Source of the DNA: a bacterium
GTDB taxonomy: Bacteria; CSSED10-310; JAJRTK01
Reading direction: 5' to 3'
DNA length: 9,060 bases
NCBI GenBank assembly: GCA_024278345.1
Contig: JAJRTK010000471.1
Coordinates: 1-9,060 of the forward strand
The notes beneath the pieces were generated by a model, which was not told the DNA's origin, did not search any database, and saw only the letters and a list, made by a program, of their open reading frames with translations. Shown in pieces: positions 1 to 5,814 of the stretch; within the stretch, counting starts at the first letter, position 1; each line of letters starts with the position of its first letter. Position numbers and translations under genes: made by a program.

Positions 1-28
1 CGCCCTTTTCTTCAGGTGGTTTCCTTAT

Positions 29-36
29 GTTTTCTG
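29..36. repeat. Left copy of 8-bp target-site duplication
   Basis: GTTTTCTG directly abuts the left terminal inverted repeat. The same eight bases directly abut the right one at 238-245. The right copy lies in the coding frame of the interrupted minus-strand gene, where it encodes Glu-Asn and part of the preceding Ala codon. Confidence 0.8.
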
Positions 37-237
37 GGCCTCGGTCATGGTACCGGCCACCCGAAAAAAGCGCGCAGCGCACAAAGATGTGGGTCCAGGG
101 AGCGGGCTCCCTGGCGTGGGTCTGGGAGCGGCGCTCCCAGCGGAGGTCCGGAGGCAGAGCCTCCGCCGGGTTCCAGGGCTGGAAGCCCTGGGGCGGCGTC
201 TGAAATCTGCACCGTGGCCGGTACCATGACCGAGGCC
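37..237. mobile_element. MITE-like element, 201 bp, with 24-bp perfect terminal inverted repeats
   Basis: The outer 24 bases at 37-60 (beginning GGCCTCGGTCAT) are the exact reverse complement of 214-237. Immediately outside lies an identical 8-base direct repeat, GTTTTCTG, at 29-36 and 238-245, which is the signature of transposition with an 8-bp target duplication. The element is far too short to encode a transposase and no transposase is visible in the window, so it would have to be mobilised in trans. Several IS families make 8-bp duplications, including ISL3, IS1595 and IS66, and the GG ends alone do not choose among them. The interior is a row of four hairpins, listed separately. The perfect ends and intact duplication suggest a fairly recent insertion. 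A chance arrangement of this kind is very unlikely, but its status as a repeat family cannot be shown from one copy. Confidence 0.82.
89..191. repeat. Tandem array of four perfect hairpins inside the MITE
   Basis: Four successive inverted repeats fill the core. Stem arms are 95-102/107-114 (loop 4), 122-129/133-140 (loop 3), 149-155/159-165 (loop 3) and 173-180/184-191 (loop 3). Each arm is 7-8 bp, GC-rich and without mismatch. The stem sequences differ (for example CCAGGGAG, CTGGGAGC, CGGAGGC, CCAGGGCT), yet each stem is preceded by a similar linker of the form GTGGGTC, GGAGGTC or CGGGTTC. The repeat unit is therefore about 25-27 bp. Base pairing is kept while sequence varies, which suggests a structural role in single-stranded DNA or RNA, or repeated duplication of a palindromic unit. 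The function is unknown. Confidence 0.75.
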
Positions 238-245
238 GTTTTCTG
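238..245. repeat. Right copy of 8-bp target-site duplication
   Basis: Exact repeat of the left copy, starting at the base after the right terminal inverted repeat. Deleting 37-245 (209 bp) would regenerate the pre-insertion sequence. Confidence 0.8.
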
Positions 246-352
246 CATGGTTCTTCTTGGGCTTGTACTCCGCTCCCATCGCTCACCTCCGTTGCGCACT
301 GCTCGCCTTGCGCTCCGCTCTTCGGTTATTCAAAGCAGGAGCAGGCCTTACC

Positions 353-380
353 TTGACATTCCTTTCATGGGCTCGATAGG
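353..380 (+). promoter_or_regulatory. Candidate sigma-70-type promoter for the pcm gene
   Basis: A perfect TTGACA -35 box lies at 353-358. With a 16-base spacer the -10 position reads GATAGG (375-380), matching TATAAT at only three bases. Transcription would start near 387, about 47 bases before the chosen pcm start. The -35 match is strong and the -10 weak. Confidence 0.4.
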
Positions 381-433
381 CTGGTTTCGTCGGAAGTTCG
401 CGGGTTGCGGTGAACACCTGTTGGAGAAGGATC

Positions 434-1090
434 GTGGAAGCTCCCTGGAAGGCCCGGTGCCTCAAGATGGTGAAGCAACAGATTGCCCGGCGAGGCATCG
501 CCCGGCGAGTCGTCCTTGATGCCATGGAATCGGTTCCGCGCCACCTCTTCATGCCCCAGGATCTTCGTCACCTTGCGTACGAGGATCGGGCCGTTCCAAT
601 CGGTGGTGGCCAGACCATTTCCCAGCCCTACATCGTCGCCTTTATGACCGATGTCCTGGAATTGACAGGCAAGGAACGGGTGCTGGAGGTGGGAACAGGC
701 TCCGGATACCAGACCGCGATTCTGGCCGAAATCGTTCCAGAGCTCTACAGCCTGGAAATTCGGCCCGATCTCGCCGCCAGGGCCCGAAAACTCTTGGAAA
801 GACTCGGCTACGAAAACGTGCGGCTGCGGGTTGGCGATGGTTCCCGCGGTTGGCCGGAGGCGGCACCTTTCCATCGGATTATCGTCACCGCCGCGCCAGA
901 ATCCGTGCCACCGGCTCTCGTGGAACAACTTGCCGAAGGCGGCGCGATGATTATTCCCGTGGGCCGCGACGACCAAGAGCTTGAGTTATCCTGGAAAAAA
1001 AATGGGAAGATGGTGGTTCGCGGGATCCTTCCGGTCCGCTTTGTGCCCATGGCGGGATCCGCCGGTTCTCTAGGAGGTTCCAGGTTTTGA
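434..1090 (+). CDS. pcm: Protein-L-isoaspartate O-methyltransferase
   Basis: This is a cytosolic repair enzyme that uses S-adenosylmethionine to methylate abnormal L-isoaspartyl residues in aged proteins, starting their return to normal aspartyl linkages. The 218-residue product has the full family layout: an N-terminal helix with VKQQIARRGI and VPRHLFMP (about 13-41), the substrate-site motif IGGGQTISQPYIV (56-68), SAM motif I LEVGTGSGYQ (84-93), VGDGSRGW (133-140), and the strand region FHRIIVTAA (146-154) followed by a glycine turn and IIPVG. I prefer the GTG at 434 because GGAGAAGG at 423-430 is well spaced before it and the length fits the family. An in-frame GTG at 410 and an ATG at 467 are alternatives; the ATG would cut into the conserved N-terminal helix. 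The stop overlaps the next gene by four bases. Identification is confident from the motifs. Confidence 0.95.
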   Translation: MEAPWKARCLKMVKQQIARRGIARRVVLDAMESVPRHLFMPQDLRHLAYEDRAVPIGGGQTISQPYIVAFMTDVLELTGKERVLEVGTGSGYQTAILAEIVPELYSLEIRPDLAARARKLLERLGYENVRLRVGDGSRGWPEAAPFHRIIVTAAPESVPPALVEQLAEGGAMIIPVGRDDQELELSWKKNGKMVVRGILPVRFVPMAGSAGSLGGSRF

Positions 1091-1467
1091 TTTGCCGTAG
1101 ATGTGGGCGCTCTCACGAAGAGGCCGCTTGCCCGTTATGCGGGCAGCCTCGACCGGAGGCCATTGCTACCAAGGCCCAGCGCGAAGCCTACCGGCAAAGG
1201 CTTTTCGTGACTCTCTCATTGCCTTTGCAACTGGAAGGGGAACATGCGGCTTTCCTGTCCAAAGCCAACCACTCCCGCCGTGAGGAGGACCGGATTCTTG
1301 CCACCTTCCAGGAAGAAAACCTCGGGGCCTTCCTGAAACTATGGGACAAGGTTGCCCATGACCCTGATTGCGAGCTCTTGTTCAACGGCCGCCGCCGGCC
1401 CTATGATCGGGAGTTGTGGATTCCTCTGATATGGATCGCGGCCTCAGGGGTTGAGGAGTCGTCCTAG
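1087..1467 (+). CDS. Small zinc-ribbon protein of unknown function
   Basis: The 126-residue product begins with two CxxC pairs, C3-C6 and C15-C18 (CRRC and CPLC), each followed by glycine. This is a typical zinc-ribbon or rubredoxin-like knuckle that should bind one zinc. The remaining ~100 residues are mostly helical and charged, with a conserved-looking FLKLWDKVAHDPDCELLF segment (about 78-95) and a tryptophan-rich end. There is no signal peptide or membrane span. The start is TTG, overlapping the pcm stop as TTGA. It is supported by AGGAGG at 1072-1077, nine bases upstream, and by the first zinc ligand lying only two codons in. Overlap and spacing indicate translational coupling to pcm, so it may act in the same pathway or simply share its transcript. 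I do not recognise the family. The C-terminal part gives no functional clue. Confidence 0.8.
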   Translation: MICRRCGRSHEEAACPLCGQPRPEAIATKAQREAYRQRLFVTLSLPLQLEGEHAAFLSKANHSRREEDRILATFQEENLGAFLKLWDKVAHDPDCELLFNGRRRPYDRELWIPLIWIAASGVEESS

Positions 1468-1618
1468 CCATCTCGAATGTGCTAATTTCTCACGGGGTTT
1501 TTGCGGCGAGTGATTACCAAACAGGATGAAGGCCCGGCCCTCACGCGGGGGTTAGCCAAAATGATGACCACCTTCAAATCTTCTTATTTTCAATTGGTTT
1601 CTTAGGATTGGGTGCGCC
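1468..1618 (+). other. Intergenic gap, no confident element
   Basis: These 151 bp separate the pcm/zinc-ribbon pair from the next plus-strand gene. A run of five T at about 1499-1503 has no convincing stem before it, so I cannot call a terminator. An AT-rich stretch near 1578-1600 could hold a -10 element, but no matching -35 was found. The next gene has only a weak AGGA at 1604-1607 as ribosome-binding site. Confidence 0.4.
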
Positions 1619-2356
1619 ATGGCCAAGAAGAAATCTGGTCTGAGCAGCAAGGATGTCACCGAGAAGCTCAAGGAGCTCGAGCTTCAGATGAAACGGCTTG
1701 GCAACCTCTATAACCAGTATCTGTCAGGGCAGCGGAAACGGCCGCCAAACCACGAGCAAATGAAGGTGGAACGAATGATCCGAACCTTCATTCAGGAACC
1801 GATCCAGAACGTGGGTCTCCGTTTCCGCTTTCTCAATTTGTCCGCCACTTACAACACGATGAAGACCCTCTGGAACCGGAAGGCGGAGGAGATGCTGTCC
1901 GGCGGAAAATCCAGGGCGTCAAGTCGTGTCCAACGCTTCAGCAAGAAGCGGGTTGCCAGGTTTATGGGGAGTGGCCGCTCCTCGCGGGACTCTTTCACCC
2001 GGCGGCGGCCCGGGCGCAAGACCGCGCAGGAGACGAAAGAGAAGGCCGCGCCGGAAAAAACGGCGGACCAACAACCTGAAACCGCTGCCCCGGCCGAAAG
2101 CAAAACTCCGGCGACCGCGGCCGCACAGGCCCGCCCTCGGTCAGGCGGCGGGATCGACCGGCTCTTTCAGAGCTTGACCGACCACCAAAAATCCCGGGGA
2201 CAGGCGCCAACCTTCCAATCGCCTGATCAACTTCGACGTTATCTTGCTCAACAGAAAGCCAAGATCCAGAAGCAGACCGGTGTTCAGAACATCCAGCTCA
2301 AGGTGAGGCTTGAGGGTGGCAAACTGAAGATCAAGGCCAAACGGCGTGGAGCGTGA
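1619..2356 (+). CDS. MXAN_5187-like protein of unknown function
   Basis: The 245-residue soluble protein has three parts. Residues 13-95 form a helical segment with a heptad-like start and the recognisable pattern LYNQYLSGQRKRPP ... IQNVGLRFRFLNLSATYNTMKTLWNR. Residues about 97-175 are a low-complexity linker that is basic at first, then rich in Ala, Pro, Lys and Glu. Residues 178-245 are a compact C-terminal module ending in a strand pair, VQNIQLKVRLEGGKLKIKAK. From memory this matches the region named after Myxococcus xanthus MXAN_5187: a helical segment with N-x-x-L-R-F-R-F and YNT..xxWNR, and a C-terminal module ending with a beta-hairpin. The molecular role of that family is not established. 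There is no signal peptide or membrane span. The stop overlaps the start of the membrane-protein gene by four bases (GTGA), implying coupling. The high lysine/arginine content would allow nucleic-acid or acidic-polymer binding, but this is speculation. Confidence 0.8.
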   Translation: MAKKKSGLSSKDVTEKLKELELQMKRLGNLYNQYLSGQRKRPPNHEQMKVERMIRTFIQEPIQNVGLRFRFLNLSATYNTMKTLWNRKAEEMLSGGKSRASSRVQRFSKKRVARFMGSGRSSRDSFTRRRPGRKTAQETKEKAAPEKTADQQPETAAPAESKTPATAAAQARPRSGGGIDRLFQSLTDHQKSRGQAPTFQSPDQLRRYLAQQKAKIQKQTGVQNIQLKVRLEGGKLKIKAKRRGA

Positions 2357-4782
2357 GACTGCGGTGGAGGGCAATGCTGTCCACTCGGTGGCTGTTAGTT
2401 CTGGAGTTCTCGAGCCTGGCGCCGCTCCTGGGGAGACAGCTTCTGCCCCTTGGACCCCATTGGCTTTCCATCATGGTTGGCTTCGCGGCCTCAGGCTGCG
2501 TCGGGTGGGCACTGGTTTGGGGAGCGAAGCGGCTCTTGCTGCCCCACAAGACGGGCCCTCTGCCAGGCTGCCCGGATCCAGCGGCTGACCCGCGCCAAGC
2601 AGAGCGGGAGGCCTTCGAATCGCTGATGAGGCACTGCCTGTTTCCTCTGCTCTTGCTGGTTCCCGCCGCTTTCCTCCATTTCACGGCTCCCGCGGATCTC
2701 GGGTTGGCCCTGGAATGTCTGGCTTTCGTTGCCGTTTTCCTTCGCCTGGCTGATCTGGTCCAGGATTCATCGCCCATTCTTCGCCGACCGCGGGCCTTTT
2801 TGTTGGGCCTTGCCCTCCTGGCCTCGGCGGCGTTGGCAGGCTCACTTCTGGCCGAGCACAACCCGCTCACCGGAGACGAGCCCGCCTACCTGGTGATGGC
2901 ATCAAGTCTTATTCGGGACCTGGATTTGGACGTTGGGAACAACTACCGTCAGCGGGATTACAGGGAGTTCGGGGTGGATTCCTATCCGACATTCGCCCAC
3001 CGCGGCACCGGAGGGCGTTTCTATCCCCATCACGGCGCCGGCCTGGGGCTTCTTCTCGCTCCAGTGCTGCCGATAGCTTCCTTTCTGGAGCGCAGGGTTG
3101 GCATGGGTTGGGGGATCTTCCTTCTGCGGTTGATCCCCGGTTGCCTGTTGGGACTCTACCTCATGGTGGCCTTTGATTTGTCCCGTGCGCTGGGAGCCAG
3201 GAAACGTCCGGCTTTTGGCGTCGCCGTGGCATTTGGGCTTTCCTGCCCCCTCCTCTTCTATTCCACGCAGCTCTACCCGGATTTGCCGGCGGGGCTGATG
3301 CTCGGGTGGCTCGCACTCCTTTGGGTTCGCCTGGCCAGGGTGCGTGATCCTGATGAAAGAGCCACCTTGCCGCTCTTGGCAATGTCGGCATCTCTGGCGA
3401 TGCTTCCACTTTTAGGGGTGAAGTTTCTATTGCCGGGAGGGCTCTTGGGGATGGGTCTGCTCTGGCGCTTTTGGCGGCGCCAGGATCCCCGTGGACTGGT
3501 TTGGGCCTTGGCCGGTGGCATTGTGGGGTGTACCGCCTTTTTCTGGCTGCTCGGCAGCCAGACAGGAACCTTTTCCCCAGCCGCCGCTTTCGGCGGGGCG
3601 AAAGCGGCCACCCAGGGCGGCGGACTGCTAGGCCACTTCGCCGCCGGGATGGGAGCACGCCTCCGATTCGTGCCCTGGTGGCTGTTCGGGTACCTGATGG
3701 ATCAGAGGACGGGCCTCTTTTTTCTCGCCCCCTTCATGGGGCTGGGTATAGCGGGACTCTTCCGGAATGGATCCAGGGACCGGTCATCGGTGGCCGCCAA
3801 AGCAGCCAACGATGACCGAGGCCAAGGATCCTCATCCCAATGGTTCTTGCTTCTCATCGCTGGTTCCTACATGCTGGTCTATGCCTACCACCTGGACTGG
3901 GGAGGCCGCTGTCCACCGGGAAGGCCCATGGTGGGCGTCCTCTGGTCGACCGCGCCCTTTGTCGCCCTGGGGATCGGATTGGTTCCAGCCTGGGGACGCA
4001 GAATCTTGTTTGGACTCTCAGGGCTCATCTCCCTGGCCTATGCACTGGACCACAAGACCCTTTTTCTTCACTTGCACCCCAACGCCCAATCCGAGTTCTC
4101 CCCGCTCCTCCAGAATCTGAGTCTTCCGCGGCTCCCCCTTGCCAAGCTGGCACCGTTCGTCTCCGTCGATCACACTTGGACCGTGGGAAACAGTGTCGGC
4201 TTGCTTCTGCTGGCAGCCTTGGCGGGCTGGTGTTGGAGGCTTGCCGCCCGCCCCTCGTCGCTTGCTGTAGGGAAGGGACGTTTCTTTGGCGTGTGCCCGG
4301 AAACAAGGGCTAGGAGCTCTTTCGCCGCTAGGTCTCTGGCGCTTCCACTTCTCGCGGCAGCCACGATCATCTGGGGCCTCCAGATCAACCCAGAATCCCG
4401 CCTCCAACCCCTCGTGGCGCAAGATCCAGACTGCGGCCGGGTTCTGACCGGCGGCGGGGCTCTCTGGCGGGATGGTTGGGTTCCGCCGCGCCTGTGGTGG
4501 TCTTTCTGGGTCCGCTTGGATTCCCCGGCGTCCCTCCAATTCACTGCGTTGCAGTCCACGATGGCTTGCATTCGCGGGCGCCGGCTCCATCGGCGCCTCG
4601 ACCTTGACCCGGCCTCCCCGCGGGAGGTTCAGCTCCCCGATTCTTGGATCGGGCGCCTAGAACGGTTAGAGATCTGGGTGGAGGCCGGAGTCGTTCCGGC
4701 TCTTCTCTCAAGATCCCCGGACAAACGAAATCTAGGTGCCCGGATCGCGCTCCGCTGCCATGAGGATCCAGGTTCGAGATGA
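2353..4782 (+). CDS. Multi-spanning membrane protein, probable GT-C-type glycosyltransferase
   Basis: The 809-residue protein has many hydrophobic helices (roughly 12-60, 94-165, 226-330, 338-400, 440-470, 496-570, 610-630 and 660-677) and a soluble C-terminal tail of about 130 residues. After the early helices comes LTGDEPAYLVMASSLIRDLDLD (172-193, motif core GDEP at 174-177), then NNYRQRDYREF. The acidic DE pair in the first large extracytoplasmic loop, followed by a helix, is the hallmark position of the GT-C fold, which transfers sugars from polyprenyl-phosphate donors on the outer face of the membrane. A later DWGGRCPPGRPM (515-526) resembles the GG..GPR loop seen in related uncharacterised proteins. 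The C-terminal tail (about 680-809) looks beta-rich and might bind carbohydrate. The GTG at 2353 overlaps the upstream stop; an ATG at 2374 is an alternative start. Substrate and acceptor are unknown. The membrane topology is secure, the enzymatic call moderate. Confidence 0.75.
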   Translation: MRLRWRAMLSTRWLLVLEFSSLAPLLGRQLLPLGPHWLSIMVGFAASGCVGWALVWGAKRLLLPHKTGPLPGCPDPAADPRQAEREAFESLMRHCLFPLLLLVPAAFLHFTAPADLGLALECLAFVAVFLRLADLVQDSSPILRRPRAFLLGLALLASAALAGSLLAEHNPLTGDEPAYLVMASSLIRDLDLDVGNNYRQRDYREFGVDSYPTFAHRGTGGRFYPHHGAGLGLLLAPVLPIASFLERRVGMGWGIFLLRLIPGCLLGLYLMVAFDLSRALGARKRPAFGVAVAFGLSCPLLFYSTQLYPDLPAGLMLGWLALLWVRLARVRDPDERATLPLLAMSASLAMLPLLGVKFLLPGGLLGMGLLWRFWRRQDPRGLVWALAGGIVGCTAFFWLLGSQTGTFSPAAAFGGAKAATQGGGLLGHFAAGMGARLRFVPWWLFGYLMDQRTGLFFLAPFMGLGIAGLFRNGSRDRSSVAAKAANDDRGQGSSSQWFLLLIAGSYMLVYAYHLDWGGRCPPGRPMVGVLWSTAPFVALGIGLVPAWGRRILFGLSGLISLAYALDHKTLFLHLHPNAQSEFSPLLQNLSLPRLPLAKLAPFVSVDHTWTVGNSVGLLLLAALAGWCWRLAARPSSLAVGKGRFFGVCPETRARSSFAARSLALPLLAAATIIWGLQINPESRLQPLVAQDPDCGRVLTGGGALWRDGWVPPRLWWSFWVRLDSPASLQFTALQSTMACIRGRRLHRRLDLDPASPREVQLPDSWIGRLERLEIWVEAGVVPALLSRSPDKRNLGARIALRCHEDPGSR

Positions 4783-4830
4783 CACGATCCCGCGGAAAGC
4801 CTCGGACTCTCGGGGGAGGCTCTCTTCAAC

Positions 4831-4850
4831 GAACCAGGTCTATTTGGTTC
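4831..4850. repeat. Short inverted repeat between convergent genes
   Basis: GAACCA (4831-4836) and TGGTTC (4845-4850) form a six-base-pair stem with an eight-base loop in the 82-bp gap between the convergent membrane-protein and pspA genes. No T-run follows on either strand, so it is at best a weak bidirectional transcription end. Confidence 0.25.
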
Positions 4851-4864
4851 CTCCGCACCCCGCT

Positions 4865-5578
4865 TCAGCCGTCGGCTCCCTCAGTGAGTTGCTTTGGAAG
4901 CTCGCCGTCAGAAGTGCCGGTTCCCAGAAGCTTGGCTTTCATGGCGGCAAGCTCGTCGTCGATATCGGCAGTTGCCTCGAGCTCGGCGAATCTCGATTCG
5001 ATACCCGTGTCCGCGAGTTCGGAGGCTGCGGCGGTCTCGATTTCCATCTCCTCGACTTTGGCCTCCACGCGGGCTAGAGCGTCGAAAGCGCCGGTCTGCT
5101 GGATGTTCGAGACGGCGTTTTGGATGGTCTTTTGAGCTTCGGCGCGTTTGGCGCGGGCGACGAGGAGGTTTTTCTTGCGCTTTGCTTCCTCGATCTTGGC
5201 TTCCAGTGTGTGGAGATTGTCCTTGAGGACGCTGGTCATTTTCCGATGCTCTTCCCACTGAGCCTTGAAGCCCCGAGCCACTTCCTCGTAGCTCTTTTTC
5301 CGCTTGAGGGCCTGACGCGCAAGGTCGTCGTCGCCCTTTTGAACGGCGAAGATGGCCTTTTTCTCCCACTTCTGGGACTGTTCGAGATTCCGCGCGAATT
5401 GTTGCTGGACCTTTTTCTCGTCAGCAATTGCCCGAGCGACTTCTACTTTGGCGGTACGAAAGCTCGTTTCCATCTCACGGATGGCCTGCTCCAGAGTCTT
5501 TTCCGGATCTTCGGCTTTATCGATGAGATCGTTGAGGTTGGATTTGATGATATCGGTCATGCGTCGAAAAATGCCCAT
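4865..5578 (-). CDS. pspA: PspA/IM30 (Vipp1) family membrane-stress protein
   Basis: PspA-family proteins are peripheral inner-membrane proteins that polymerise on stressed membranes and help keep the proton barrier. The 237-residue product starts MGIFRRMTDIIKSNLNDLIDKAEDPEKTL, with the amphipathic first helix and the conserved EDPEKTLEQAIREME (23-37). A long coiled coil follows (about 26-180), including the family-typical AFDALARVEAKVEEME (164-179), then an acidic, flexible C-terminus. The ATG at 5576-5578 is preceded by GGAGGA with about seven bases spacing and places MGIF at the N-terminus, as in homologues. An upstream in-frame ATG at 5602 adds eight residues and lacks support. No pspB, pspC or pspF homologue is visible nearby, so regulation is probably not the enterobacterial sigma-54 arrangement. 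Family assignment is confident; paralogues such as Vipp1 or LiaH cannot be excluded. Confidence 0.93.
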   Translation of the reverse strand: MGIFRRMTDIIKSNLNDLIDKAEDPEKTLEQAIREMETSFRTAKVEVARAIADEKKVQQQFARNLEQSQKWEKKAIFAVQKGDDDLARQALKRKKSYEEVARGFKAQWEEHRKMTSVLKDNLHTLEAKIEEAKRKKNLLVARAKRAEAQKTIQNAVSNIQQTGAFDALARVEAKVEEMEIETAAASELADTGIESRFAELEATADIDDELAAMKAKLLGTGTSDGELPKQLTEGADG

Positions 5579-5600
5579 CGACGTTCCTCCAGGCAGTCGC

Positions 5601-5630
5601 ATCCTATCGGCGGGAAGAATTGCGAATCAA
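5601..5630 (-). promoter_or_regulatory. Candidate promoter for pspA
   Basis: On the minus strand TTGATT (5630-5625) and TAGGAT (5606-5601) are separated by 18 bases. Each matches the sigma-70 consensus at about four positions. The predicted transcript would start near 5594, leaving a short leader that just includes the ribosome-binding site at 5590-5586. Confidence 0.35.
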
Positions 5631-5735
5631 ACCAGCTTGCCGAATGGATTGAAGCGCGGCAATCAAGTAGCTGGCACAAGAACGAGCAAAGTAAGAATAG
5701 TGGTCCTGGGCCAGAGTTGCAAACGAAAGGGAAGT

Positions 5736-5794
5736 GAAAGGAAAAGAGGGGAGTAGCCACAGGGGTCGTCCGAGGGTGGCAAGAGCTCCCCTCT
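5736..5794 (-). terminator. Probable intrinsic terminator after the thiolase gene
   Basis: A two-part stem lies 20 bp past the thiolase stop. The base stem pairs 5745-5753 (AGAGGGGAG) with 5786-5794 perfectly, and an inner stem pairs GCCAC (5756-5760) with GTGGC (5776-5780). Read in the minus direction the stem ends in CCCCTCT and is followed by TTTCCTTTC, a broken U-tract. This would end the hydratase/thiolase transcript before pspA, which has its own candidate promoter. Confidence 0.6.
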
Positions 5795-5814
5795 GGTCCA
5801 GGACCGCAGAACCG

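Larger units (their letters stand above)
1..279 (-). pseudogene. Start of an unidentified gene interrupted by the MITE (runs off left edge)
   Basis: On the minus strand an ATG at 277-279 is preceded by GGAGGTGA (290-283), with six bases between GGAGG and ATG. This is close to an ideal ribosome-binding site. The first 14 codons read MGAEYKPKKNHAEN and end exactly in the duplicated target sequence. If the element and one copy of the duplication are removed, the frame continues as IRKPPEEKG to the left edge without a stop. As it stands, the 209-bp insertion shifts the frame: translation passes through the element and stops at 25-27 after 84 residues. The visible protein start is hydrophilic and lysine-rich, and I do not recognise it. 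The strong ribosome-binding site and rejoined frame support a real gene, but only 23 ancestral codons are visible. It may already have been non-functional or accessory before the insertion. Confidence 0.5.

Noticed and set aside
89-191. CRISPR-like array (regular 25-27 bp spacing)
   Set aside because: The repeats are not identical, each unit is itself a palindrome, and there are no distinct spacers or cas genes.
45-519. Open frames crossing the MITE on both strands
   Set aside because: They exist because the hairpin DNA is GC-rich and poor in stops; they have no ribosome-binding sites and cross the element boundaries.
365-976. 203-codon open frame on the minus strand opposite pcm
   Set aside because: It is the antisense shadow of a clearly conserved methyltransferase gene, and its translation shows no recognisable domain.
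1491-1510. T-run after the zinc-ribbon gene as an intrinsic terminator
   Set aside because: No stable GC stem directly precedes the T-run.
5672-5690. TGGCAC at 5672-5677 as a sigma-54 -24 element near pspA
   Set aside because: It lies on the plus strand, opposite to pspA, and no TTGC follows at the required spacing.
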